From: Dehalococcoidia bacterium
GTDB lineage: Bacteria; Chloroflexota; Dehalococcoidia; Lucifugimonadales; Lucifugimonadaceae
Direction: 5' to 3'
Assembly: GCA_028285005.1 (NCBI GenBank)
Contig: JANQQP010000007.1
Span: 62,001 to 126,000, forward strand
DNA: 64,000 nt
Part shown: piece after piece, positions 16,818 to 25,219 of the stretch
Position numbering within the stretch: the stretch's first letter is position 1
Layout: each line of letters starts with the position of its first letter
Program-made: the position numbers and the translations under genes
Notes under the pieces: model-generated
Told to the model about the DNA's origin: nothing
What the model saw: only the letters and a program-made list of their open reading frames with translations
The model's database searches: none

Positions 16818-18776
16818 ATGCAGGCCGAGCAGCTACAACCAGACAGGCACCCTCAGAGCCGGTTTCTCGCCGCGCTTCGGTCAGGCGTTGTGCTTGGCGA
16901 CGGCGCCACCGGGTCGCTGCTGTTCGAGATTACGGGCCGTCTGTCGGAGCGCAACCACGTTTACGAGGCGTTGAGCATAGAGAACCCGGATCTCGTCACT
17001 CAGGTGCATATGTCCCACCTGCAGGCAGGTGCGCTGGCTCTCAAGACCAACACATTCGGCGCAAACGAGCCTTCGCTGGCACGACTGGGCATCTCAGGCA
17101 AGACGACGGAAATCAACCGCGCCGCATTGAGGCTGGCCCGAGAGGCGTTACAGCAGTACGCAGATGCGGAAGAGCAGCACACTTCGAAGGCGCCGGAACG
17201 GTTCGTGCTGGGATCCCTCGGGCCGGTCACTGGCGACGAGCCGGTGGAGCAGGTCTACGAAACTCAGCTGAGGGCGCTGATCGGCGATGGGCCTGAAACG
17301 GGTGTGGACGCGTTACTGTTTGAGACGTTCGAGTCGCTTGAGCGGGCAACTTCGGTTGTGAGGTTCGCAAACAGCATTCAGAACTGCCCGCCGATCGCGC
17401 TGCACATGTCATTGAGGCAGCGCAGGCGGGACGGCGCGTGGAACATCGAACCTACTGAGTATGTACGCCGGGCGGCTGAGGCCGGGGCATCGGTGGTCGG
17501 CGTGAACTGCTGCGCTCCCTGGGAGGCTGAGGCCTTCGTTCGGATCGCAAAGGACTTGCCGGAGGTTACTTCGGGTGCCGTTCTGCTCTCTGCTATGCCG
17601 AATGCAGGCGGGTTCGAACGCATCGGCCACCGATTCATGTCTCGAGTAAACCCTGAGTTCATGGGCAGGTCGGCCCGTGCACTCTCCGACAACGGGGCGC
17701 GGCTGATCGGCGGCTGCTGTGAGGTCCATGGCGAGCATATCCGCGAAATGAGCGGCTTCCTGAGGTCGAGGCAGGCAGGGACTCTGCTGGACGTGGCTGC
17801 TAGTGCGGGTCGAGAGCCGGTTGGGCCGGAGCGCAAGAGCGAGAACGGTCCGTTTTCCAGGAAGCTGTTCGCCGGAGAGTTCGTGGTGAGCGTCGAGATG
17901 TTGCCGCCGCGAGGTACCGGACCGAAGCAACTCAGGACCAAGGCGCAGCTAGTTGAGACTTTGACTGCGAGCGGCCTGGCTGACGCGGTCGACGTCACAG
18001 ACGGTTCACGAGGCATTCCGCTGATGCCGCCGGGCGATTTCATTCAGTCGGTGAAGGAGATTCTGGGTGACGGGTTGAGCACTGGACCCGGTATCGAGTT
18101 CATCCCGCACTTCACGGCCCGCGATCTGAACCTGATGGCAGTGCAGAGCCGCCTGATCGGCTATCACTCTCGCGACATCAATAACGTGCTGTTCGTGACC
18201 GGTGACCCGCCGAAGATGTCGCCGACCTATCCACGGTCGACCGCTGTGTTCGATCTCGACTCGACACGTATGATTGAGCTTGCGCACAGCAGGCTGAACG
18301 CCGGTGTCGATTTCGGTGGGCAGCCGCTTGGTCGCCAGGCAGCTCCAGAGACCCATTTCACCATCGGCACAGGCTTCGAACCAGAGGCGTTGGATTCAGT
18401 CGGCGAGATGGCGAAGCTTGACCGCAAGCTGGCCGCCGGAGCGGACTACGTGATGACGCAGCCGGCGTTCACGTGGGAGGCACTTCGCCAGCTGGATGAC
18501 GTGCGCAAGCGAGCGCGGATCATCGTGGGCGTGATGGTGCTGACGAGCCTGGCGCATGCAGAGCGGTTCGCGCAGGTGCCAGGTGTCCGAGTACCGCAGG
18601 ACGTGTTTGACCGCTTCGCCCGATACGACGACGAGGACGATCAACGGAAGTCCGGCCTGGAGCTGGCCGTCTCGCAGGCTGAACTGGCGCGTAGAGAAGG
18701 TTGGGCTGGCCTGTACCTGATGTCACCAGCTTCTCCTCATGCGGTTCCTGAAGTGCTGCGAGGGTTGGGTCGCTAG
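16818..18776 (+). CDS. Bifunctional homocysteine S-methyltransferase / 5,10-methylene-THF reductase
   Basis: The 652-residue protein fuses two enzymes. Residues 1 to about 310 are a homocysteine S-methyltransferase: GDGATGSLL at the N-terminus and the zinc-binding cysteines in GVNCC and GGCC. Residues from about 350 are a methylenetetrahydrofolate reductase: FVVSVEMLPPRGTG, DVTDGS, and TQPAFTWEAL. The layout matches the bifunctional YitJ-type proteins. It would supply 5-methyl-THF and methylate homocysteine to methionine without cobalamin domains. ATG 16818 begins directly at the methyltransferase domain; the frame is open from 16686 but with unrelated sequence. Confidence 0.9.
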   Translation: MQAEQLQPDRHPQSRFLAALRSGVVLGDGATGSLLFEITGRLSERNHVYEALSIENPDLVTQVHMSHLQAGALALKTNTFGANEPSLARLGISGKTTEINRAALRLAREALQQYADAEEQHTSKAPERFVLGSLGPVTGDEPVEQVYETQLRALIGDGPETGVDALLFETFESLERATSVVRFANSIQNCPPIALHMSLRQRRRDGAWNIEPTEYVRRAAEAGASVVGVNCCAPWEAEAFVRIAKDLPEVTSGAVLLSAMPNAGGFERIGHRFMSRVNPEFMGRSARALSDNGARLIGGCCEVHGEHIREMSGFLRSRQAGTLLDVAASAGREPVGPERKSENGPFSRKLFAGEFVVSVEMLPPRGTGPKQLRTKAQLVETLTASGLADAVDVTDGSRGIPLMPPGDFIQSVKEILGDGLSTGPGIEFIPHFTARDLNLMAVQSRLIGYHSRDINNVLFVTGDPPKMSPTYPRSTAVFDLDSTRMIELAHSRLNAGVDFGGQPLGRQAAPETHFTIGTGFEPEALDSVGEMAKLDRKLAAGADYVMTQPAFTWEALRQLDDVRKRARIIVGVMVLTSLAHAERFAQVPGVRVPQDVFDRFARYDDEDDQRKSGLELAVSQAELARREGWAGLYLMSPASPHAVPEVLRGLGR

Positions 18777-18808
18777 CGACCGGCTCCTTCGTTGTCTCCC
18801 TCAACAGA

Positions 18809-18836
18809 AGAGCGCCGGCATCTCTGCCGACGCTCT
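18809..18836. terminator. Candidate bidirectional hairpin terminator
   Basis: A 12-bp stem with one mismatch (18809-18820 with 18825-18836) closes a TCTC loop. It lies between the convergent genes ending at 18776 and 18866. No U-tract follows on either strand, so intrinsic termination would be weak. Confidence 0.4.
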
Positions 18837-18865
18837 ATCAGTCCCCTTGCCCCGAGTTGAGTGGG

Positions 18866-20560
18866 TTACTGTCGCTTGAAGAAGGGTGCGCAGAACTCGT
18901 TCGAGCAGTGCAGCGTCTTGACTGACCTGGTGTCCAGTTCGTGGAACACGATGAACGGGTTGCCATCCGTCCCGATGGCCATCGAGACCTTCTGACCGGT
19001 AACGCCGTCCGTGTCGAGACGCTTGTTAGTGCTCGATACGCATGCTCCGTCTGCGCAATGCACGAACATCAGGTCGTTCCCTGTCTGGTCTTCGAAAGCG
19101 ACAACCGGAAGCCCATCCTTTCCCATGGCGGCCGCATTCCAGCGGCCGAATGTGCCGCCGGATTCGAGGACGGTGATGGTCGTCGCCGCATCACAGCGGA
19201 CGCTCAGGCAATCGGCCACTGCGGAGGATGTTGCCGACGAATCGAAGAAGAAGATCATCGGCAGTCCGTCTGAGCCAATCAGGATGTCGGTGTACTGACC
19301 TACATTGCCGGCTGCGATGAGCCTTGTGATCAGGCTTGTGTCGCATGCGTTGTCCAGGCAGTGAATCGTCATCAGGTCCCTGGTGTTTGAGTCGTAGTAG
19401 GCCATGATCGGTAGGCCGTCCGAGCCCATTGCGATCGACGTGAACTGGCCGACGCCGACACCAGTGTCTAGAGCACTGACGGTCGGGTTTGTGCAGAGAA
19501 GGGATCGGCACTTCGCAAACTTGAGGTCGCCGTTTGTCTGGTCCTCATAGGCGATGGCCGCGAACCCATCGTTCATGATGGCGATGGAGTTGTATCGCCC
19601 AACGAATCCCGCGGTATCGATGGTTGTCCTCGTTGACGAGGTGCACGCGAGGTTGTCGCAATGGGCGACCTTAAGGTCCTGTTTGCTCGCATCGTTGTAG
19701 GCGATGATCGGCAGACCGTCGCTTCCGAGCGCGACCGAGTTGTGTGAGCCGGTGACCTGGTCGGGATCAAGCTGCGTGATGGTGGCCGTTGTGCAGGACA
19801 CATCTTCGCAGTGGGCGACCTTGATGATGCTTAGATCCAGGTTCGAGTAGACGATGAACGGCAGGCCGTCTGAGCCGATGATGGTTGAGGTGCGCTCACC
19901 AGCCTCGAAGCCCGAGTCAAGAATGTTCATCTTGCTGTTCGTTGGCGTGAGGCCGGTTGTTGCAGTGGGCGTCGAACCGCCACCGCTGCCACCACTGGCT
20001 TTCGCTGCACAGGTCCAGGCTGAGCCGTCCCACTCGGCTACCTGTCCGGCAGTGCAGGAGAGGGAGCCGAGGACTTCGGTCGCCGCGTCGAACGGAACAT
20101 TGAATAGGTTCGACCAGTGGACCAGCTGCCCGCCGGGGTTCTCAAGCTCGCTCTGCTGTGCGTAGACGTCGTCGTGGTTGTGGTCTGAGTGTGATGCAGT
20201 GTCTGCGGAGCCGCTGCCTGCGAAGTTGACGCTTGCCTCACGGACCGTGTCCCCAACCTCAGTCACCGTGAAACCCGGGCCAGCCACGATGTCGATGGTG
20301 TCGCCGGTGGGCCCGACTTCACCCGGGAAGCCCTGGATGCCTGCCGGTCCTGCTGGTCCGGTTTCTCCGGGGAACCCCTGGGGTCCGGCAGGGCCGCGTT
20401 CTCCCGCTGGACCTGTTGGTCCGGCAGGTCCCTCTGGGCCTTCGGAACCTGCGCAGGCTATCGCCACGCTCAGGAGCATGCTGAACAGGATTAACCCGAT
20501 GGCTTTGCGGTTGAGGTGATTCACATCCGCAAATCTGGCATTGATGAACCTGGTTTTCAT
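18866..20560 (-). CDS. Lipoprotein with collagen-like stalk and seven-repeat beta-propeller
   Basis: The 564-residue protein has a signal peptide ending in AIAC (Cys36), then about 16 Gly-X-Y triplets (residues 38-86, with many GPAGP and GFPGE), a linker domain of about 110 residues, and seven repeats of about 50 residues from roughly residue 216 to the end. Each repeat contains a SDGLPxIAY-type strand followed by a Cys-x4-Cys pair (for example CEDVSC, CDNLAC, CLDNAC). Seven such units fit a seven-bladed propeller, perhaps with a disulfide per blade. It is likely surface-anchored, with the collagen-like part as a stalk. Ligand unknown. Confidence 0.8.
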   Translation of the reverse strand: MKTRFINARFADVNHLNRKAIGLILFSMLLSVAIACAGSEGPEGPAGPTGPAGERGPAGPQGFPGETGPAGPAGIQGFPGEVGPTGDTIDIVAGPGFTVTEVGDTVREASVNFAGSGSADTASHSDHNHDDVYAQQSELENPGGQLVHWSNLFNVPFDAATEVLGSLSCTAGQVAEWDGSAWTCAAKASGGSGGGSTPTATTGLTPTNSKMNILDSGFEAGERTSTIIGSDGLPFIVYSNLDLSIIKVAHCEDVSCTTATITQLDPDQVTGSHNSVALGSDGLPIIAYNDASKQDLKVAHCDNLACTSSTRTTIDTAGFVGRYNSIAIMNDGFAAIAYEDQTNGDLKFAKCRSLLCTNPTVSALDTGVGVGQFTSIAMGSDGLPIMAYYDSNTRDLMTIHCLDNACDTSLITRLIAAGNVGQYTDILIGSDGLPMIFFFDSSATSSAVADCLSVRCDAATTITVLESGGTFGRWNAAAMGKDGLPVVAFEDQTGNDLMFVHCADGACVSSTNKRLDTDGVTGQKVSMAIGTDGNPFIVFHELDTRSVKTLHCSNEFCAPFFKRQ

Positions 20561-20758
20561 TGATCTGACACCTGGGAGGACCTGGGTGGATGAACACGCG
20601 ACCGCGCAGAGCCGACCGGCTCTTCTGGGAGTGTGCGTTACTCGCTAACGGATTGCTTTGCAATCTCGGTGCACGTTTTTTTGAGAGTGGGAGTTTTGAG
20701 GGGCGGTGAGACGGCCGTCAGTAGCCTAGGCGGACCCACTGCTTCCGCCTCATCCCGC

Positions 20759-21418
20759 TCACTTGAGCAGAGTGAAGCTCTTTAGCACCGACTCACACGT
20801 CTCGCGGAAGCCGGTGACCAACGGCTCGAAGCCTGTACAGCTAAGGGCCCATGCAATCTGGTCACCCGGTCGAACGATGTACAGCTGAACAATATGAACA
20901 TCATTTGCGGTGATCCCGCCAACCTGCAGCGCATCCGCTTCCCAGACGACGAATCGAGCGCTGTGCCCGTTGACCACGGCGCCGCTGCGTTCGGTGATGT
21001 TCGCCGTGGGGAAGAGTTCGAGTACTCCCTGGACAGCTGCCTCTGTGTACTCGTCCACGTCTAGGTCCTGGCGCAAGGACTCGATGCCGATGTTGACGTT
21101 CGGATCGAGTCTGACGCCGATCTGCTCACCGGCTATGAAAACCGTTCTGGTTGTTGAAAAGTCCAGATCGGAGTCTGAGAACGAGTCGGCGACGAAGTCA
21201 TCGACCGCTTCAATCTGTGATTGCAGGAGGTCCCACTCCGGCGGGTACTGGATCGAGAAAGTGCCGGACTCGTCGGTGAACTTGGTGTAGTTCGGAGGAG
21301 TGGTTGCTGTCGGGTCCGGGACGAAGGTCGGCGGCGGAGCGGTTGTCGTTGTGCAGGCGAGCGCGGCCAGCACGCTCGCGCTCATCAACGCCAGTGCAGG
21401 AAACCGTAGTCTCGACAT
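20759..21418 (-). CDS. Putative lipoprotein with PsbP/DUF1795-like domain
   Basis: The 219-residue protein has a signal peptide with lipobox LAALAC (Cys22), a Thr/Pro-rich linker, and a domain beginning NYTKFTDESGTFSIQYPPEWDL, which is the pattern of PsbP-like and DUF1795-type proteins. The end carries a conserved Cys pair (LSCTGF and FRETCESVLKSF). Function is unknown; these domains often sit on the outer face of the membrane. ATG 21418 was preferred over an open frame to 21499 because the signal peptide begins there. Confidence 0.72.
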   Translation of the reverse strand: MSRLRFPALALMSASVLAALACTTTTAPPPTFVPDPTATTPPNYTKFTDESGTFSIQYPPEWDLLQSQIEAVDDFVADSFSDSDLDFSTTRTVFIAGEQIGVRLDPNVNIGIESLRQDLDVDEYTEAAVQGVLELFPTANITERSGAVVNGHSARFVVWEADALQVGGITANDVHIVQLYIVRPGDQIAWALSCTGFEPLVTGFRETCESVLKSFTLLK

Positions 21419-21551
21419 GAGCCCCGCCCCTTTTCGCCATCGAAAGTACGCGCCTCGGGAGATAAGGCAAGTATAGGTACGCCCCTTCGTGTCATGCACG
21501 AAGGGGCGTAGGCCAATCGTTGGGGGATCTACCTAAGAGGCAGAGGCCGGT

Positions 21552-21603
21552 TTACGCCTAGCTCCAGACGCGGTCGTGGCTGTCGAGGGCGTCCCACTCG
21601 TCT
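21552..21603. repeat. 52-bp direct repeat, distal copy (att-like)
   Basis: These 52 bases repeat 22482-22533 with one difference (C at 21590, T at 22520). The copy includes the stop codon and last 45 coding bases of the enolase-superfamily gene plus 6 bases past the stop. It sits at the far side of the islet gene, the expected place for the leftover att copy after integration into a gene's 3' end. Confidence 0.9.
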
Positions 21604-21613
21604 CCGAGCACGG

Positions 21614-21622
21614 TGCTAGAAT
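21614..21622 (+). promoter_or_regulatory. Extended -10 promoter element of the islet gene
   Basis: TGCTAGAAT fits an extended -10 element (TG, one base, then TAGAAT) 28 bases before ATG 21651. It lies inside the islet, just after the left repeat, so the gene could carry its own promoter. Confidence 0.45.
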
Positions 21623-21650
21623 CCGGCCAGAGTTCCACAGGGGGTAGTCG

Positions 21651-22409
21651 ATGAGTAGCGATGACGCAGGAACGAACGGAACTGCTACACGGGAAACCAA
21701 CGGTGGCGACAAAAACACTCCGCCAAATGCGCCTGCGCTAACTAGCGAAGAGTTGGTGGACAGGGTCAGTCTAGAGTACGGAAGAGCCCTTTGGTTGGGC
21801 CAGTGGCATAGCTCCGCGCAGTTCGTGCTCTCTGAAAACCGAACCAGTCAGCGACACATCGAAACTGAGCGGAGATTCATACTCGCAGGGTTCATCACGG
21901 TCATCGCCGGTGTCGGTGTCGTCATCGCTAGCGACCTCGACTACCTGATTAAGGCCTTCGCTTCGGCTGCGCTTGCGGGCTTCAGCGTGTTTGGTCTGCT
22001 CCTCTCTTGGAGGGATAAGCAGATGCTCAAATTGGCCGACCTAAGAATTGAGGATATGGCCCAAGAGGTAAACAACTACTTTGGCCGCGGGCGAGATCAA
22101 CTGGTTAAGTTGGGCCACTCACCCCCGGAATTCTCCAAGCGTTGGCTTTGGGCACTTGGAATGCTAGGTAAACCGACACCCGCGGATGACGAAGATAAGG
22201 ATCCGGTACCCAAGCGCACAGCGGAGAGAAACTACAGAAGCGAGGTTCGGGAGTACCCTCGAGTATTCGATAGTATTCCGAAGCTTGGGCAGCTGATCTT
22301 TGGAGTCAGGAAACGGGATCTGTACGTCTATTTCTATGCTATGTGGGGTTGCACAGGCGTACTACTGTCAGTTCTCGCGTTGCTCCGGTTACTTGACTCG
22401 GAGGCATAG
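21651..22409 (+). CDS. Three-TM membrane protein of unknown function (islet gene)
   Basis: The 252-residue protein has a polar N-terminus, a helical segment with WHSSAQFVLSENR, two adjacent transmembrane segments (about residues 78-97 and 101-119), a long cytoplasmic helical part with WRDKQMLKLADLRIEDMAQEVNNYF, and a third transmembrane segment near the C-terminus (about 225-248). A 2-TM unit followed by a long helix recalls SLATT or DUF4231-type proteins, some of which are conflict-system effectors, but the resemblance is only architectural. ATG 21651 has AGGGGG upstream. It is the sole gene between the 52-bp repeats. Confidence 0.75.
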   Translation: MSSDDAGTNGTATRETNGGDKNTPPNAPALTSEELVDRVSLEYGRALWLGQWHSSAQFVLSENRTSQRHIETERRFILAGFITVIAGVGVVIASDLDYLIKAFASAALAGFSVFGLLLSWRDKQMLKLADLRIEDMAQEVNNYFGRGRDQLVKLGHSPPEFSKRWLWALGMLGKPTPADDEDKDPVPKRTAERNYRSEVREYPRVFDSIPKLGQLIFGVRKRDLYVYFYAMWGCTGVLLSVLALLRLLDSEA

Positions 22410-22481
22410 GCCCTATTTAACTGAGGGAAGAGTTCGACTCCTGAGAATTGTCGCCACCCGACTACTAGTAACGGACTCGGC

Positions 22482-22533
22482 TTACGCCTAGCTCCAGACG
22501 CGGTCGTGGCTGTCGAGGGTGTCCCACTCGTCT
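22482..22533. repeat. 52-bp direct repeat, gene-proximal copy (att-like)
   Basis: This copy is the natural 3' end of the enolase-superfamily gene (stop codon at 22488-22490 on the minus strand). Its partner is at 21552-21603, offset by 930 bp. Confidence 0.9.
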
Positions 22534-23777
22534 GTCGGCTCGAAGAAGCCCTCCGGGTACACGGCGAAGCGTTCTGGAGCGGTGTTCAGGTGCTCCTTCA
22601 CCGCCTCCTCGTTCAGCTCGATGCCAAGACCTGGGCCTTCCGGCACGTCAACGAACCCGTTGTCAATGATTGGCTTAGAGACGCCGTCGACCAGCGAGTC
22701 CCACCACGGCACATCTACCGAGTGCATCTCCAGGCCGATGAAGTTGTTGGTTGCGGCCGCGCAGTGGACGTTAGCCATGGCGACGATCGGTGAGCCAGCC
22801 TGGTGCATAGCCATCGGGATGCCGTAGTCCTCAGCCATGTCACCGATCTTCTTCGTCTCCAGGATGCCGCCAGACGTCGCCAGGTCCGGGTGAGCGACCG
22901 AGATCGCCTCGGCCTCCAACAAATCGACGAAGCCTTCTTTGAGATAGATGTCTTCGCCCGTGCAGACCGGAGTGTCGACGGCCTCTTTAAGCTGCCTCCA
23001 CTGGTCCACGTACTGCCACGGGATCATGTCCTCGTACCAGGCGAGCGAGAACTGGTCGAGAGCCTTGCCGATGCGGATGCAGCTTTCGAGTCCAATGTGT
23101 CCGAAGTGATCGGTTGCGATCGGAATCTCGTAGCCGACGACGTCGCGCACCGTGCGCACATACTCGACGATCGCCTCGATGCCCTTTTCAGTGACCTGGA
23201 TGCCAGTGAACGGGTGCATGGTGTTAGCGACCTCGGCCATCGGCTTTGATGCGACGACGCCGTCCTTGACCATGTCAGCAATCCAGATGCCGATGTCCAT
23301 CTTCAGGAAAGTGAAGCCGCGGTCCATGCGGCCCTTCAGCGCCTTCCCCATCTCGGCAGGATCCTTGAGCGATGGCGTGTCTGCGTAGACCCGGACCTTG
23401 TCCCTGAACTTGCCTCCGGCCAGCATGTAGGCCGGGACTCCGTAAGCCTTGCCAGCGAGGTCCATCAGCGCCATCTCGACTCCGCAGACGCCTCCGCCGA
23501 GCCTGCCGTGACCGCCGAACTGCTTGATGACGCGGAACAGCTTGTCGACGTTGCAGGGGTTTTCGCCGAGCAATCGGCTCTTGAGCATGAGGGCGTAGCG
23601 GGCCGATGCGCCGTCTCGCACTTCGCCAAGCCCGACGAGGCCCTGGTTGGTGTAGAGCCGAATGATGGGCCAGCGCCAGTTGCCATGACCGACGACGGCT
23701 ATGCGCATGTCTGTGATCTTGAGGTCAGACGGGTTGGATGAGGTGCGGACGCCGTCGAGATGGGATTCAGTGGTCAA
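22488..23777 (-). CDS. Enolase-superfamily dehydratase/racemase (MR/MLE type)
   Basis: The 429-residue protein belongs to the mandelate racemase / muconate lactonizing group. Visible elements are the N-terminal capping domain, FTFLKMDIG with the likely catalytic Lys, metal-ligand segments ATDHFGH, WYEDMIPW and TGEDIY, and MAMHQAGSP with the C-terminal His. It probably dehydrates or epimerises a sugar acid. TTG 23777 was chosen as start because GGAGAAGAAC directly precedes it; an ATG at 23861 has no ribosome site. Its 3' end is duplicated at 21552-21603. Confidence 0.9.
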   Translation of the reverse strand: MTTESHLDGVRTSSNPSDLKITDMRIAVVGHGNWRWPIIRLYTNQGLVGLGEVRDGASARYALMLKSRLLGENPCNVDKLFRVIKQFGGHGRLGGGVCGVEMALMDLAGKAYGVPAYMLAGGKFRDKVRVYADTPSLKDPAEMGKALKGRMDRGFTFLKMDIGIWIADMVKDGVVASKPMAEVANTMHPFTGIQVTEKGIEAIVEYVRTVRDVVGYEIPIATDHFGHIGLESCIRIGKALDQFSLAWYEDMIPWQYVDQWRQLKEAVDTPVCTGEDIYLKEGFVDLLEAEAISVAHPDLATSGGILETKKIGDMAEDYGIPMAMHQAGSPIVAMANVHCAAATNNFIGLEMHSVDVPWWDSLVDGVSKPIIDNGFVDVPEGPGLGIELNEEAVKEHLNTAPERFAVYPEGFFEPTDEWDTLDSHDRVWS

Positions 23778-23982
23778 GTTCTTCTCCGTGCCCCGTGGGG
23801 CGTTTTTATCTGTAGTTACAAGCCTTAGCCGCCGAACCGAGTGCAGATGACACGCAGGCACCGCGTTAGTAGTGTCAGTGCGCCGTTCTCAGTCTATGTG
23901 CCCGTGTTCTGTGAGGATGGCGGCCGATTCGTGGCCGAAAAAGTGCCGATCCATTATGCGGGAGATAAGAGGATGTTGGGGA

Positions 23983-24429
23983 TCACCGTCTATCCGTCAC
24001 CACCACCTGCCAGTCCGCCTCGTTCATCTGGTCGATAGTGAACTGCTCAGAGTAGAGGATGCGGCCGGTTTCGTTGGACCATGCGGTGACGAGGAATGGT
24101 GGATAGGCACTGTCGGACTTACGGTCGATAGTCCACGAGCGCGTGATGCCGCTTTGCAGGTTGCACTCAGGAGGACCGCAGGCGTCATCGCGGTAGATAG
24201 AGATTGGCGAGCCGTTGGGTGGTGCGTCGATGCCTCTGCGCGCCCAGACCGAGATCACTCCGTCCGTGCCGTTCGTGACCTGGAACTCCTGCAGCAGGGC
24301 GAGCTGTTTGCGGTCAGCCTCGTCCTCCCAGTCCCACAGCAGGATGAGCGCGAGCAGGAAGACGGCGATTGCTCCCATCACCGTCAGCATCTGCTTGAAG
24401 TCCATCTCGACGGACCCTTGCGACGCCAT
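23983..24429 (-). CDS. Small membrane protein, paralogue of 24528-25118
   Basis: The 148-residue protein has one transmembrane segment (about residues 15-32) followed by an extracytoplasmic domain with two Cys (DDACGPPEC), AWSNETGRILYSEQF, and a terminal MNEADWQVVV. The same order of elements occurs in the next gene (ICSGPECG, AWTNSGEIVYSA, MDIAGWHIRI) and more weakly in 54329-54997, so they form a small paralogous family. No known family is recognised. GAGGA precedes ATG 24429. Confidence 0.7.
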   Translation of the reverse strand: MASQGSVEMDFKQMLTVMGAIAVFLLALILLWDWEDEADRKQLALLQEFQVTNGTDGVISVWARRGIDAPPNGSPISIYRDDACGPPECNLQSGITRSWTIDRKSDSAYPPFLVTAWSNETGRILYSEQFTIDQMNEADWQVVVTDRR

Positions 24430-24527
24430 TTCCGGTCCTCATCGTCAGATTCCTGTCTGGCCTGCGAACAACGTACCGGATTACCGGTCTGCGGTGGAGG
24501 ATTGGAGTCGCTGTGATGGGCCCTCGA

Positions 24528-25118
24528 CTACGGCCGCTGGTCCTCGATGCGAATGTGCCAGCCAGCGATGTCCATCTGACGCTGCGTGCGATGCGCTGAG
24601 TAGACGATCTCGCCAGAGTTGGTCCACGCGTTGATTGCCATCAGCGCTTCGGGGTCGTCTGTGTCACGCTGGACCGTGAACCTGGTGACGCCGTTACGGC
24701 TGATTCCGCATTCAGGCCCGCTGCAGATAACGTCGTGCAACCCTGAGATCGATTCGCCGGGAGAGCGCGGAGTTCGAGAATCCTCACGCACCCAGACGGA
24801 AATCGATTCGCCTGTCAGGTTGAGGGCGGACATCTCCTGCTGGAGCTCCAGCAGCCGGGCGATCTCTTGCTGTCGCACCTCGACCAGCTCGGCGACTCGG
24901 GCAATCGTTTCGTCGTTCCGGGTGCCGAGCCACCAGACGACTCCGACGAGGGCGACTCCAATCACCGCGGCAGCGACGATCATGCGGCCGAGTTCTTCGC
25001 CGCCTGGCCGGTTGTCGAGGTAACGCCAGGCGGCATGGACGCGTCTGCTGAAGGTGGGCGTCTGCCGTCCGCTTCGTTGTTCCGGGCGATTCGGTCGCAA
25101 GGGCACTAACCTCTCCAA
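24528..25118 (-). CDS. Small membrane protein, paralogue of 23983-24429
   Basis: The 196-residue protein has a basic N-terminus, a transmembrane segment (about residues 46-65), a short coiled-coil stretch (RVAELVEVRQQEIARLLEL), and a C-terminal domain shared with 23983-24429, including a Cys pair (CSGPEC), INAWTNSGEIVYSA and MDIAGWHI. TTG 25118 and GTG 25106 are both possible starts. The gap between the two genes is 98 bp, and they may be cotranscribed. Function unknown. Confidence 0.7.
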   Translation of the reverse strand: MERLVPLRPNRPEQRSGRQTPTFSRRVHAAWRYLDNRPGGEELGRMIVAAAVIGVALVGVVWWLGTRNDETIARVAELVEVRQQEIARLLELQQEMSALNLTGESISVWVREDSRTPRSPGESISGLHDVICSGPECGISRNGVTRFTVQRDTDDPEALMAINAWTNSGEIVYSAHRTQRQMDIAGWHIRIEDQRP

Positions 25119-25219
25119 CCACGATATCAGTCGAGGTGTCTGGGAAGTAAGCCGCCTGCTGGGGCGGGTGCTAGATTGAGACTGGCCGATTATCTATACG
25201 AGCAGAAAAAGGGCAGCCG

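Larger units (their letters stand above)
21604..22481. mobile_element. Candidate single-gene integrated islet
   Basis: The 878-bp segment lies between 52-bp direct repeats, one of which is the true 3' end of the enolase-superfamily gene. Gene, islet, then a 3'-end fragment is the arrangement left by site-specific recombinases that use gene 3' ends. It holds one gene (21651-22409), which by eye is poorer in G and C and uses codons such as AGA and CTA more than its neighbours. No integrase is present within the islet or elsewhere in the window. A duplication by another recombination route remains possible. Confidence 0.6.
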
